From: a virus | Virus record (IMG/VR): IMGVR_UViG_3300030331_003908 | Span: 1 to 20,256 of that record | Length of the DNA: 20,256 bases | Reading direction: 5' to 3' (one strand) | In this document: in pieces, positions 7,869 to 15,919 of the stretch | Position numbering within the stretch: the first letter of the stretch is position 1 | Layout of the letters: each line of letters begins with the position of its first letter | Translations under genes and position numbers: made by a program | The notes under the pieces: generated by a model | The model's input: the letters and a program-made list of their open reading frames with translations, nothing else | Databases searched by the model: none | What the model was told of the DNA's origin: nothing

Positions 7869-10295
7869 TTATCTAGGTTCAAAAGCACCTAAATTAAATC
7901 CACCTCCAAGTATATCATTACCTGAAGATTCAAACTTTTTAGGTGGTGCACCTGTCTTTCTTTGGTCTATAAGTTCACTTTGTTGTGAAGCTTGTATTCT
8001 TGTTCTTTCATCTTTACGATCTTCTTTTTCTTTTTCTTTTGATTTTTGACCTTCAACTTCTATACCTTTTAACTGCATGTTGTATTGAAACTCTAAAGCC
8101 ATGAGTTGTTTTTTAAGTTCAGACTCAGCCATCATCTTTTGCATATCTATTTGACTTTGCGCTTGAGCTAGTTGAGCTTTCTGTTGTGTTAAAGCTTGAT
8201 TCTTTTGAACTTCAGCTTGAGCAGCTACTTGCTGAGCTTGCGCGTTAGCTTGTGATTGAGCTTGTATGTTTTGTTGTTGTATAGCTTGATCTCTTTCTTG
8301 TTTCTTTTTTCTTCTAATTTTTAACACTTGATTAGCTAGTTTTACATTTTTAATAGTACGTAAATCTATAGCGTCTTCAAGATCTATTAAACCTGCAGAT
8401 AAAGCCATTTGTATATTGTTTTCAAGCAACTGTTTTTCTTCTTCATCAGGTGATAACTCTAGGAATATACCAAAATCATATAAGTAAAGCTCTGACATTT
8501 CTTCTAACGTAGCAACATTGTGCGCTCCTAAAGCTTGAACAAAAGCATCAGCTGTTGGAGAATATTCTAGTATATCAGATATTCTAAGTGATAAACACTC
8601 TGCAACATGACTTGTTAAATACAAACCAGATTGTAATATATGTCTTGTAGCTGTATTACTATTTGCAGCTGCTAATTTTTGTACACCTACTAAAGCGTTT
8701 TTATCTGGCATGCTACCATCTCTAGCTTCATTTAACCCGGTTACATCACGGATCATCTGTAAGTAATAATTATAATTAGCTATTAAAGCTTGCATTTTAT
8801 TACCACCACTACCACTAGTTATTTCTTGTATAGGTACTTTACCTGGGTTCATGTCACCATCTTGTGTAAATGATCTACCTACAACAGAACCAGTTTGAAA
8901 AAACATATTTAAAGCTTCTTGTGGATTATAGTTTGTTCCATTACCAAGATCAACTTCGGCTAAACCATCAGCATCTAAATAAACACCGTCTGGCACCATA
9001 CGTGACATTACTTGTTGTAGCTTTAAATGTGTTAACTGTATCATATCAGCAAAACCTGTTATACGATTTACTAATGAATCAATTTTACCTCTATATATAC
9101 GAGGCGCTACAATAGCGTAATTCATTTTAACTTTAGTATAATCACTTTTAGGTCGCATCATATTTTTAGACATCTCCCATTTTAATAATCTATCTGAACC
9201 TAATATTAAAGCTCCTTCATAAAGAGTTTCTATAGATCTATCTAATCTACTATAATTACCTTCATTATCAGCCGGTGGATTAAATGTATCGTCTTTTTCA
9301 ATAATTTTTTCAGCACCACTACCACTTTCTTTTAACTTATAAACTTGATTCATATAAGTTTTATAGTTGAAATATAAAACTTGAACCATATTGTTGTCAG
9401 CTTCTTTATATGATGTAGTGTTACTATAGCTAGAATATCTTTTATAATTAGTCTTTTTTATTTCTTCTAAATCTTCTTCAGTTAAAAATGGAAACTGTTT
9501 TACAAGTTCATTATATGGTATTTCTTTTACTTCACCTACATAATATATATCATCAAAATAAGGTGAGTCAGTATGTGAGTAAACTAAATTAGCTGGATCA
9601 ACATAATCTATAGTAACACCTTCAGAAGTATTAAATGATGTTTTAACTGCACCAATACCTAAAACAGTTAAATCATAATAAAATCTTTTTTTAATAAGTT
9701 CGTATTGATTACCTTCCATTAAAGTAGTTATAGCTTGTTCTTCTGCTATTTCAATAGCTTGCTTATAACTTAGTTGCATGTGTAGTTCTAACTCTTCTTG
9801 AGAACCAGGTAGTTCAAAAGGATCTGTGTTGTACATATCAACATTAAACGCTTCTTCGATATAATCATTAAACTGTTGCATACGCATATCGTCTAGTATA
9901 TCTTCCATATACTTAGTACGTTTTGAAACACCGTATGGATCTTGTGAGTAAGCTTTTATATCATAAGTTCTTTCAGCAATACCGTTAACTACGATATCAA
10001 CAAACTTAGGAATAATTGGGACAGGCGTCCAGTCTAGATTTAAATAAGATAAATCACCATTGATAGATAATTCATCTTTATACTTTTGTATTGATTGTTC
10101 ACCTCTAGCGTATAATCTTAATTTATGAAAATCATTTTTAATTATATTATATCTAGAACGTTTTATATTTCTATCATTATTGAACCACTCTGATTCTATT
10201 GCTTTAGCTACTTTTAAACCGTAATCATAACTAACTTTTTCTATGTCACTAACAACTTGACTAGGAAAATATTTTTTATACGCAGACTCTGCCAT
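7869..10295 (-). CDS. Portal protein
   Basis: An 808-aa protein of the size seen for crAss-like phage portals. The N-terminal region contains LRLYARGEQSIQKYKDELSI (residues 59-78), then LNLDWTPVPIIPKFVDIVVN, which I recognise as the portal signature of this lineage. A mid-protein block with IQLTHLKLQQVMSRMVPDGV and later MIRDVTGLNEARDGSMPDKN matches the stem and wing region of podovirus portals. Residues from about 660 to 780 form a Gln/Ala-rich and then Glu/Lys-rich helix, probably a long coiled coil or barrel-like extension. The dodecameric portal would occupy one capsid vertex, serve as the packaging channel for the large terminase and bind the neck rings. The ATG lies 2 nt after the large terminase stop, so the two genes are tightly linked. 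Confidence 0.85.
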   Translation of the reverse strand: MAESAYKKYFPSQVVSDIEKVSYDYGLKVAKAIESEWFNNDRNIKRSRYNIIKNDFHKLRLYARGEQSIQKYKDELSINGDLSYLNLDWTPVPIIPKFVDIVVNGIAERTYDIKAYSQDPYGVSKRTKYMEDILDDMRMQQFNDYIEEAFNVDMYNTDPFELPGSQEELELHMQLSYKQAIEIAEEQAITTLMEGNQYELIKKRFYYDLTVLGIGAVKTSFNTSEGVTIDYVDPANLVYSHTDSPYFDDIYYVGEVKEIPYNELVKQFPFLTEEDLEEIKKTNYKRYSSYSNTTSYKEADNNMVQVLYFNYKTYMNQVYKLKESGSGAEKIIEKDDTFNPPADNEGNYSRLDRSIETLYEGALILGSDRLLKWEMSKNMMRPKSDYTKVKMNYAIVAPRIYRGKIDSLVNRITGFADMIQLTHLKLQQVMSRMVPDGVYLDADGLAEVDLGNGTNYNPQEALNMFFQTGSVVGRSFTQDGDMNPGKVPIQEITSGSGGNKMQALIANYNYYLQMIRDVTGLNEARDGSMPDKNALVGVQKLAAANSNTATRHILQSGLYLTSHVAECLSLRISDILEYSPTADAFVQALGAHNVATLEEMSELYLYDFGIFLELSPDEEEKQLLENNIQMALSAGLIDLEDAIDLRTIKNVKLANQVLKIRRKKKQERDQAIQQQNIQAQSQANAQAQQVAAQAEVQKNQALTQQKAQLAQAQSQIDMQKMMAESELKKQLMALEFQYNMQLKGIEVEGQKSKEKEKEDRKDERTRIQASQQSELIDQRKTGAPPKKFESSGNDILGGGFNLGAFEPR

Positions 10296-10297
10296 AT

Positions 10298-12517
10298 TTA
10301 TTGTTTAATTATTTTAGATATAACCCCTTTGTTACTATATCTAGATATATTTATATTTAGTTTACTTCTTTGCTTGTCAGCAACTGGTTTATAAAGGTGT
10401 CTGTTGCAAGCCATAATAGCTAATCCACTACTAATAGATGCATCGTGTTTAGTTCTTTTATTTATATCAAACTTAGACCAATCAATAAGAGTGTCATTAA
10501 AATATATATTACCGTAATCACCTGTTTGTTTAACTCCAACATGGTCGTTTATATACATTTCAATAGCAGCTGCATGAGCTTGCTTTATATCTTCACTTGA
10601 GTTTGGTATGCCACCTATTTCTTTTTCAGTTGTAGATAACTTGTTCCAAACTTTATCTGGTCTGTTCATACTAAACGCTCTATAACCTCTACGTTTAAAA
10701 TAATATAATAATCTTGGTTTGTTATTTTCTGCAAGTATTGGCATACCATAAAATATGCAAGCCATAAGTACATCTTCAAAAAACATCTCTGCTGTTTGTG
10801 GTCTTGCTAGGTATTCTAAAAAAAAGTGGTTTGATGGAGCATCTTCCATTGAAAACTTTGTTAATCCGTGTAACGCTCCTTTAGAACCTTTGCCATCAAC
10901 AGTACCACTAATATCGTAGCTGTCACATCCAAAAGCGCCAATATGTTCATTGCCTGGGTATTTAACTCCATTTTTTAAAAATACTCTATTTTGTAAATTT
11001 AACGCTGGCACCCAGCTAACATTAAATCTACCGTTTTTATCTGGCATAAAAACTACTTTAGTATCTTTTACACCGTTGATCCATTGAAAGTTTCCTGAAG
11101 TAACAGCTGCACTGTTTCTTATACCTTCATTATAATCTATTTGTTCGTATATTTTAACTAAGTTAAATATACTATTTTTTGTTTCATCTCTAAACGCATG
11201 CTCTTCAGTTCTTGGAAACTGTCTGTAAAACTCGTTTAACGCATCTTGATCACCTTTTAATCCATCAGCTTCGTTATTCCAATGATCAATAACACCTATA
11301 TCTATTAGTTCTCCGTCAGGTCCAAAACTTTCTTGTTCTGGGGTATTGAATACGGGCTGTCCAAACTCATCAATAAATCCTTCATAGTTCCACTCCATTG
11401 GGATAAACAAAGAATATAAACCAGAACGTGTTTGACCATTTCTATTTCTTTTTGTGACATCACTGTCGTTATACAACTTTTTAAAGTTATCACCACCTTT
11501 ATCTAATGAGTTACTAGTTGAACCCATCATACATTTACCTATAATTCTACTACCTAATCGTAAACAAGTTTTTGTTACACGCCAGTTGTTTAATATGTTA
11601 TCAGGTCTTTCCCATTTACCACTTTCATCGTGTACTAACAGATTAAGTTTTTCTCCATCATAACTGTTGTCACCTGTATTTTTCCAATCAATAGTAGTGT
11701 CAAGTCCAACCAACTCTTCCTGCTTTTCGTTGGCAGTAATTTTTTTACGCGTAAACTTACTTGCAGGTACGCGATAAGCAAGTTCAGACTTAGGTCTGTC
11801 CATACCGTCTTGTATCGGTTTAAAGAAAAACGGATAGTTAATCGATATAGGTACGACTTTATCTGTAAACATTTTTTTAGCATCTCCACCACTTTTTGAT
11901 AGTATTCCATATCTAGAGTCACTCGAAATAGTAGCCAAGTTAACTGTTTCAGCTGATGACATAAATGAGAAACCACTACGTCTGTTTTTTAAGTAACACA
12001 TACCATAACAACGTTTATCAGCTTTACACGCTTCCCAAAATATAAAGAACAACCTGTTGGCTTCTCTAAAATCTGGAGCACCAACATCTATTTTACTCCA
12101 TTGTAAATACATATAATGGCTACCTGTTATATAAGTAGGTTTACCATTATTCATAAACCAAAATCCTTCTTCTCTACGCTTAAACTCTTCATCTATAAAA
12201 TCATACCACTTGTCTTTACTTTCTTCTGGGTATGCTCTCCAATCAAATATATTTTTAAGCTTACTTAATTCTTTTGGATATTCTATTTTTTGCCATTTAT
12301 TGGCATTTGACAATCGCAATTGCACTGGTTCCAACGGCAAACCAATTGACAAACCTTGGATCTGAATAATCTCTCCAATTTTACCAGTTTTTGATATAAC
12401 GACGATATCATTTTCTTTATTGTATCCATATTCCCATTTACGTTTTTTGTTAAGTCGATTGATTGTTGTCTTCTTAACTGGTTCAACTATTTTATATAAA
12501 CTTTGCTCGTAACTCAT
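10298..12517 (-). CDS. terL: Terminase large subunit (packaging ATPase-nuclease)
   Basis: A 739-aa two-domain packaging motor. The ATPase part has a deviant Walker A, KNRRSGFS (residues 177-184), of the lambda gpA type with the Lys at the front, a Walker B LNLLVHDE (291-298) ending in the catalytic Asp-Glu pair, and a coupling motif GSTS (332-335). The C-terminal RNase H-like nuclease has a first acidic motif, FGCDSYD (529-535), and a last one around KHDAS with D692; E596 or nearby may be the middle ligand. The segment PTYITGSHYMYLQWSKIDVG (127-146) is characteristic of crAss-like and marine flavophage terminases. The start overlaps the preceding gene's stop as ATGA, and the stop is followed by the portal gene. 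It cleaves concatemeric DNA and drives it through the portal. Confidence 0.92.
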   Translation of the reverse strand: MSYEQSLYKIVEPVKKTTINRLNKKRKWEYGYNKENDIVVISKTGKIGEIIQIQGLSIGLPLEPVQLRLSNANKWQKIEYPKELSKLKNIFDWRAYPEESKDKWYDFIDEEFKRREEGFWFMNNGKPTYITGSHYMYLQWSKIDVGAPDFREANRLFFIFWEACKADKRCYGMCYLKNRRSGFSFMSSAETVNLATISSDSRYGILSKSGGDAKKMFTDKVVPISINYPFFFKPIQDGMDRPKSELAYRVPASKFTRKKITANEKQEELVGLDTTIDWKNTGDNSYDGEKLNLLVHDESGKWERPDNILNNWRVTKTCLRLGSRIIGKCMMGSTSNSLDKGGDNFKKLYNDSDVTKRNRNGQTRSGLYSLFIPMEWNYEGFIDEFGQPVFNTPEQESFGPDGELIDIGVIDHWNNEADGLKGDQDALNEFYRQFPRTEEHAFRDETKNSIFNLVKIYEQIDYNEGIRNSAAVTSGNFQWINGVKDTKVVFMPDKNGRFNVSWVPALNLQNRVFLKNGVKYPGNEHIGAFGCDSYDISGTVDGKGSKGALHGLTKFSMEDAPSNHFFLEYLARPQTAEMFFEDVLMACIFYGMPILAENNKPRLLYYFKRRGYRAFSMNRPDKVWNKLSTTEKEIGGIPNSSEDIKQAHAAAIEMYINDHVGVKQTGDYGNIYFNDTLIDWSKFDINKRTKHDASISSGLAIMACNRHLYKPVADKQRSKLNINISRYSNKGVISKIIKQ

Positions 12518-12792
12518 TTCGATCTGCCTTCCGCGAAGCCTTTAAATACTCGTTCTTTTTTTTCTTCTTGTGTCTTTCCTTCCAGAATATTTTCTTCTTC
12601 TTGTATACGGTTAAGTATTTCAAACGCATCAAATATAGCTAACTTTTTAGTAGCTGCAGCATTTTTTAATCTATCAGCAGAAACATCATCATCAGTGTTG
12701 GTAATGATTTTTTCTTTAGCTACATTAATCAACTCTTCAACCGCTCTGTGCCCAGCTTGGATTATAAGTTTCTTCGTTTCCTTTATATTCAT
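12514..12792 (-). CDS. Probable terminase small subunit
   Basis: A 92-aa helical protein directly upstream of the large terminase and overlapping it by 4 nt (ATGA), the standard place for the small subunit that recognises phage DNA. The core contains SADRLKNAAATKKLAIFDAF and then EILNRIQEEE, a helical pattern I associate with small genes in front of terL in marine phages. The C-terminus is basic. I prefer the ATG at 12792 (protein begins MNIKETKK). An upstream in-frame ATG at 12840 would add 16 residues and lengthen the overlap with the preceding gene from 56 to 104 bp. No helix-turn-helix is obvious to the eye, so the assignment rests mainly on position and size. Confidence 0.6.
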   Translation of the reverse strand: MNIKETKKLIIQAGHRAVEELINVAKEKIITNTDDDVSADRLKNAAATKKLAIFDAFEILNRIQEEENILEGKTQEEKKERVFKGFAEGRSK

Positions 12793-13351
12793 ATTTAATT
12801 GTAATAAATTTAGAGTAAACTCTATATAACTTTTCTCCATCTATAATAAACTCATATTTAGAGAACGGTGTAAAACCTACAACATCACCTTCTTCAAAAC
12901 TACCATCAGTATATTTAACTACACCTTTTGTAGGATCTTCTTTTTCTAAACCCCAACTACTCTTGTTTTTAATTGGTTTTACAAAACAAAAACCTTTTAA
13001 TGGTTTCCATATCGGCTCTTTAAACCTAGTCCATGGTGTTTTAATTTTTCTTAAAAATATTTGGTCTTGACTTATTATATAAGTATTTTCATTGAACCAA
13101 GCTTTACTATTTCTTTCGTTACCTTTTACATCATGCCATCTTCTAAAAACATTATGATGAACTATAATTTCATCACCTGGTTTTATACAAGTGTCACTTA
13201 CAATAGGACAACTATGAACAATAGCTTTACGGTTGATATATTCATGGTTAAATATTTCTGTGTTAAGTATTAATTCTTTATTACCTAACTTTTTTTTATT
13301 ATTATATCTATCACCAACTGGAGATATAACATAATTATAAATACTTCTCAT
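12737..13351 (-). CDS. Tandem GroES-like co-chaperonin-fold protein
   Basis: A 204-aa protein that reads as two GroES-like beta-barrels in a row. Domain 1 (about 1-103) has an opening strand VISPVGDRYNN, a loop with KELIL at the place of the GroES mobile loop, a strand RKAIVHSCP, the signature KPGDEIIVHHN (57-67) and a closing strand YIISQDQIFLRK. Domain 2 (about 116-190) repeats the pattern: LKGFCFVKPIKNK, a GVVKY strand, EEGDVVGF (153-160), YEFIIDGEKLYRV and FITIKYEY. In the GroES family the GD turn and the final strand are the most conserved features. Its start forms a TAATG junction with the 73-aa gene. It could be a co-chaperonin for the phage or host GroEL, or a GroES-fold structural protein. 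Fold assignment is by eye; function is inferred. Confidence 0.6.
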   Translation of the reverse strand: MRSIYNYVISPVGDRYNNKKKLGNKELILNTEIFNHEYINRKAIVHSCPIVSDTCIKPGDEIIVHHNVFRRWHDVKGNERNSKAWFNENTYIISQDQIFLRKIKTPWTRFKEPIWKPLKGFCFVKPIKNKSSWGLEKEDPTKGVVKYTDGSFEEGDVVGFTPFSKYEFIIDGEKLYRVYSKFITIKYEYKGNEETYNPSWAQSG

Positions 13352-13572
13352 TAATATTCTAGATTATATTCAACTGATATAGCCATGTTTTTATTAAAGT
13401 CTTTCCAAGGTATAACAACCTTTTCTTTACGAATATAAATAGAGTACTTATCATCTTCTTCTATTATATCGCAGATTACATGACCTCCATACACTTCCTG
13501 TCCAACAGAGTAGTGCATAGAGTCAATTTTGTAATCTTTACCTATTGTTATCTTACGAATTAGCTTTGCCAT
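13351..13572 (-). CDS. Small beta-rich phage protein, unknown function
   Basis: A 73-aa protein, MAKLIRKITIGKDYKIDSMH at the start, with alternating hydrophobic and charged residues suggesting a small all-beta fold (strands around HYSVGQEVYGG, YSIYIRKEKVVIPW and AISVEYNLEY). It overlaps the upstream coiled-coil gene by 20 bp, and its stop overlaps the start of the tandem GroES-like gene as TAATG, so the three are probably translated as a coupled block. The Gly/Trp-containing pattern is familiar from small proteins located before the terminase genes in marine phages, but I know of no assigned role. There is no membrane segment, signal peptide or metal-binding motif. Confidence 0.6.
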   Translation of the reverse strand: MAKLIRKITIGKDYKIDSMHYSVGQEVYGGHVICDIIEEDDKYSIYIRKEKVVIPWKDFNKNMAISVEYNLEY

Positions 13573-13852
13573 TTTCTTCAGAGTACATTATAGAACCGTC
13601 GTTAATATTTATATTATCTGTTCCATAATCATTTTTAAACTCAGTCCTAAGCTCATTTAGAGCACCACCTAATTCTTCTATTATTTTAACAATAGAGTGT
13701 TTTTGTAACTCAAGAGCTCCTAATTCAGTTTTAGCTCTATTTATATTACCAACAGACTTTTGCAATTTTTGTAATTGTTCATCTGTTATTTTTTCTGCTT
13801 TAGGTTTAAGGTCAACGACCTTATCCACCTTTGGTGTTTTTCTTTTTGCCAT
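13553..13852 (-). CDS. Small coiled-coil phage protein, unknown function
   Basis: A 99-aa protein with a basic N-terminus (MAKRKTPKVDKVVDLKPK) followed by one long amphipathic helix, about residues 20-70, containing EQLQKLQKSVGNINRAKTEL and LGALELQKHSIVKIIEELGG. Heptad spacing of Leu and Ile suggests a coiled coil. The C-terminus is acidic and polar. Coiled-coil proteins of this size are common just upstream of packaging genes in marine phages, but their role is not known to me. It starts after a 28-bp gap from the LamG-like gene and overlaps the next gene by 20 bp. Confidence 0.6.
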   Translation of the reverse strand: MAKRKTPKVDKVVDLKPKAEKITDEQLQKLQKSVGNINRAKTELGALELQKHSIVKIIEELGGALNELRTEFKNDYGTDNININDGSIMYSEENGKANS

Positions 13853-13880
13853 TTTATTTAATTTAATTAGTTAATATTAT

Positions 13881-14732
13881 TTACAAACTTGTAAATGTTG
13901 CTCCTGTTATTGTTAAATCGTTTCCTGCTATTAGCTCTGTACCATCTGTTTCTAAAGGACAATAGTAAACTAAAAATTCAGCTGCAGAGTGTTTTCTTAC
14001 GTCAAAAAACTTACCACTATTATATAGTTCTGCAATTTGTGTTGCGTCAAGATTCCTGTTAAATATAGCTAAGTCTCTAACACCATATTTATGAAAACTA
14101 CTTTGATAACTAAATGTTCCTAGTTCAAGAATATCGTATTGACTTTCATCAGTTGATAAAGTATCATTTCCACCGTCTACCATAGTCATTGCATTACCAT
14201 TCCAATATATATCCCAATCACCTGTTCCTCTAGTCCAAACAAGGTTTACTAATCCATTATCATTTGTGTTACCTACATTGTTTACGTCCCACAAAACTGA
14301 ATCAGCACTACCAGTTCCAGTACCAGTTATACTATTATTATCACTTAAAGTAGCATAGTCTGTTTGTTTTAAATTACTACCAGCATCAGATCTAGCTTCA
14401 CCCCAAAGTCTATTTTGAAAAGTTCCAGCTCCGTTTTCAAATTGGTAAAATAATCTAATACCTTCATGAACAGTGCTATCGTCACCTAATATAAACAACC
14501 CTATAAAGTTTGCTCCACTTTCATCAAACTGCCAAGTAGGTTTTACCCACATAGAAATAGTTATATTATTATGGATATCATCTGTAGAATCATTAGTTCC
14601 AGAAAGCTGAGTACGTATAGATTCGTTAAGAGTTAGTTGAGCTTTATCGTTAGATCCATCAAAACTTAAAAACTGAGTTGCCCAAGTAGCTTTAGCGTAA
14701 GTCTTTGTTAAATTATTACCTAACCCTAACAT
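13881..14732 (-). CDS. LamG / concanavalin A-like lectin-fold virion protein
   Basis: A 283-aa protein with a laminin-G-like jelly-roll pattern from about residue 20 to 240. It has an opening FLSFDGSNDKAQL strand, NITISMWVKPTWQF (the usual strand for LamG proteins), GLVNLVWTRGTGDWDIYWNG in the middle and GVRDLAIFNRNLDATQIAEL followed by YNSG (the classical closing motif). Such domains bind carbohydrate or act as adhesion modules in phage fibres and decoration proteins. No signal peptide or membrane segment is seen, as expected for a virion component. It shares a TAATG junction with the upstream 123-aa gene, so the two are likely partners. Binding to host surface glycans is inferred from the fold. 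The enzyme alternative (glycoside hydrolase of the same fold) is less likely, as no clear catalytic ExDxxE is seen. Confidence 0.75.
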   Translation of the reverse strand: MLGLGNNLTKTYAKATWATQFLSFDGSNDKAQLTLNESIRTQLSGTNDSTDDIHNNITISMWVKPTWQFDESGANFIGLFILGDDSTVHEGIRLFYQFENGAGTFQNRLWGEARSDAGSNLKQTDYATLSDNNSITGTGTGSADSVLWDVNNVGNTNDNGLVNLVWTRGTGDWDIYWNGNAMTMVDGGNDTLSTDESQYDILELGTFSYQSSFHKYGVRDLAIFNRNLDATQIAELYNSGKFFDVRKHSAAEFLVYYCPLETDGTELIAGNDLTITGATFTSL

Positions 14733-15103
14733 TAAACTCCTAAATAACCAATTATCATTTTAGCTGTAGTAGCGTGAACTTCAGTATACCTTCCATATAT
14801 AACAGTTCCAGCTGGAATAGTGTTGCTATTATCAAGCTGAACACCACCAGCACCAGATATAGCTGTTGGATTGCTACCATGAGCTATATTATGAGCGGCA
14901 GATTCAGTTTCAAAAAACTCTACACCGTTATCAGCATCTTGCTCTGCTTTTAAACCACCACTTGCTTCTAAAGCAGTATCTTCTAAAAAGTGTATTGCTA
15001 CAAATACTTTTCCTGTTGGAGCTTTCATAGGATTAGCAGTATCATTAAATATACTACCCATCTGTCCGAATTGGTAAGCTACTTCTGTTGAATTTTGTCC
15101 CAT
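14732..15103 (-). CDS. Small Gly/Ala-rich probable virion protein
   Basis: A 123-aa, Cys-free protein with a polar, beta-prone composition: MGQNSTEVAYQFGQMGSIFN at the start, PTGKVFVAIHFLEDTALEAS (29-48) and an ending AKMIIGYLGV. It resembles small proteins encoded beside fibre or decoration genes in marine phages, but I cannot name a family. It is translationally coupled (TAATG) to the LamG-like gene downstream and follows the holin gene by one nucleotide. A capsid- or fibre-associated role is the simplest reading of its composition and neighbours. The leader is A-rich (AAATAAAAGAAAAATAAA) without a Shine-Dalgarno sequence. Confidence 0.55.
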   Translation of the reverse strand: MGQNSTEVAYQFGQMGSIFNDTANPMKAPTGKVFVAIHFLEDTALEASGGLKAEQDADNGVEFFETESAAHNIAHGSNPTAISGAGGVQLDNSNTIPAGTVIYGRYTEVHATTAKMIIGYLGV

Positions 15104-15104
15104 T

Positions 15105-15527
15105 TTATTTTTCTTTTATTTGTTCGTTCTTTTTTGATGAACCACCAAAGAAAAAATCTATGATGGTATTAACTTTAGCGCTCATAGCGCCAAATATTGT
15201 AGAGATGAAACTAATTTCAAACTCTCCTAAATCTATTGATTTTGTTACAAAGTAATTAAACATTACAAATGTAATACCAAAGTAAGCTACTGTAAATAAT
15301 GAAGCTAATATCTTTTGTATTAAAGCATCGTCTTTATACATATCACGTGCAGATTTACGATCTTCAACTTCTTTTGCAAAAGCTTCTTTTTCTGCTTCAA
15401 GCATTAATTTTTTTAAAGCTAACTTTGCAGCATCTCTCTCTTTGTCAGTTGTAATTACTTTGTCGAGGATACCTTCTGCGTTATCAATTACTTTGCTAAA
15501 AAGTCCTCCTACTAAATTTTGTATCAT
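15105..15527 (-). CDS. Putative holin (3TM-type family)
   Basis: A 140-aa protein with an amphipathic N-terminal region (MIQNLVGGLFSKVIDNAEGI), a charged helix up to RKSARDMYKDD (57-67) and two clear hydrophobic segments, about 70-93 and 104-128. It ends with a short polar, Lys-rich tail. The RKSAR charged turn before the first membrane helix and the closing VNTIIDFFFGGSS are typical of the phage/gene-transfer-agent holins of the 3TM family, which also carry a weak third hydrophobic segment at the N-terminus. It would make membrane holes at the end of infection. Its start overlaps the stop of the HExxH protein gene (ATGA), suggesting a lysis pair. No classical muramidase or amidase is visible in the window. 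Confidence 0.72.
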   Translation of the reverse strand: MIQNLVGGLFSKVIDNAEGILDKVITTDKERDAAKLALKKLMLEAEKEAFAKEVEDRKSARDMYKDDALIQKILASLFTVAYFGITFVMFNYFVTKSIDLGEFEISFISTIFGAMSAKVNTIIDFFFGGSSKKNEQIKEK

Positions 15528-15919
15528 ACTTTATTGTTTTCCCAAGGAAGTTCATTACTACCTTCCTCATATTTTTTACCTGTATATGGATCTATTATAT
15601 AACCGTTTTGTCTTCTCCACTTAGCTCCATGAAAATAAACAAAATCATCATCATAAGTTTCAGATCCTATTCTCATAGCTGTATTGTGCTGAACTTCATG
15701 AACCATAGCTCTTCTATACTCTTGGCTGTTCTCGTCAATATCTTTACTAACAAATATACTTCCATCAGCATTAGCTTCAGCTACAACACCTTTATCAAGC
15801 TTTTTTTTAAATACTGGTACTCCAGGTACAACTTCTTTATTTCTTGCAAACTTAAATTTAGAAGTTATATTACCGCCACTTGCTTTTAACCCTTTTGATG
15901 TACCTAATTTAAACGCCAT
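15524..15919 (-). CDS. HExxH putative zinc metallopeptidase with MAFK N-terminus
   Basis: A 131-aa protein starting MAFKLGTSKG. It contains HEVQH (74-78), an exact HExxH zinc-peptidase signature preceded by a helix (SQEYRRAMVHEVQH) as in small metzincin-like or gluzincin-like peptidases. After it comes a conserved-looking DDDFVYFHGAKWRRQNGYI (90-108) with Asp and His that could supply the third ligand, and a C-terminal ELPWE. The stop overlaps the holin start (ATGA) and its own start overlaps the stop of the 48-aa gene (TAATG). Zinc binding is a motif-based inference. Possible roles are cell-wall peptide cleavage during lysis or entry, or processing of a virion protein. The first residues match the peptide shared with other genes in the window. 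Confidence 0.6.
   Translation of the reverse strand: MAFKLGTSKGLKASGGNITSKFKFARNKEVVPGVPVFKKKLDKGVVAEANADGSIFVSKDIDENSQEYRRAMVHEVQHNTAMRIGSETYDDDFVYFHGAKWRRQNGYIIDPYTGKKYEEGSNELPWENNKV

Noticed and set aside
8150-8320. Repeat-like Gln/Ala-rich DNA in the portal gene
   Set aside because: It encodes a Gln/Ala coiled-coil segment in frame; the repetition is imperfect and explained by protein composition.
11635-11976. Minus-strand 113-aa frame inside terL
   Set aside because: It lies in another frame of a terminase whose ATPase motifs span this region; no start context or motif supports it.
10298-12517. Terminase inactive because the Walker A lacks the usual GK[ST]
   Set aside because: KNRRSGFS resembles the lambda gpA type Walker A (Lys at the front), and Walker B, coupling and nuclease residues are intact.
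12503-12829. Plus-strand 108-aa open frame opposite the small terminase
   Set aside because: It is antisense to two well-supported minus-strand genes, has a Phe/Ser-rich shadow composition and no leader or neighbours in the same direction.
15608-15889. Plus-strand 93-aa frame opposite the HExxH gene
   Set aside because: Antisense to a gene with overlapping start and stop junctions on both sides; composition is Ser/Ile/Phe shadow.
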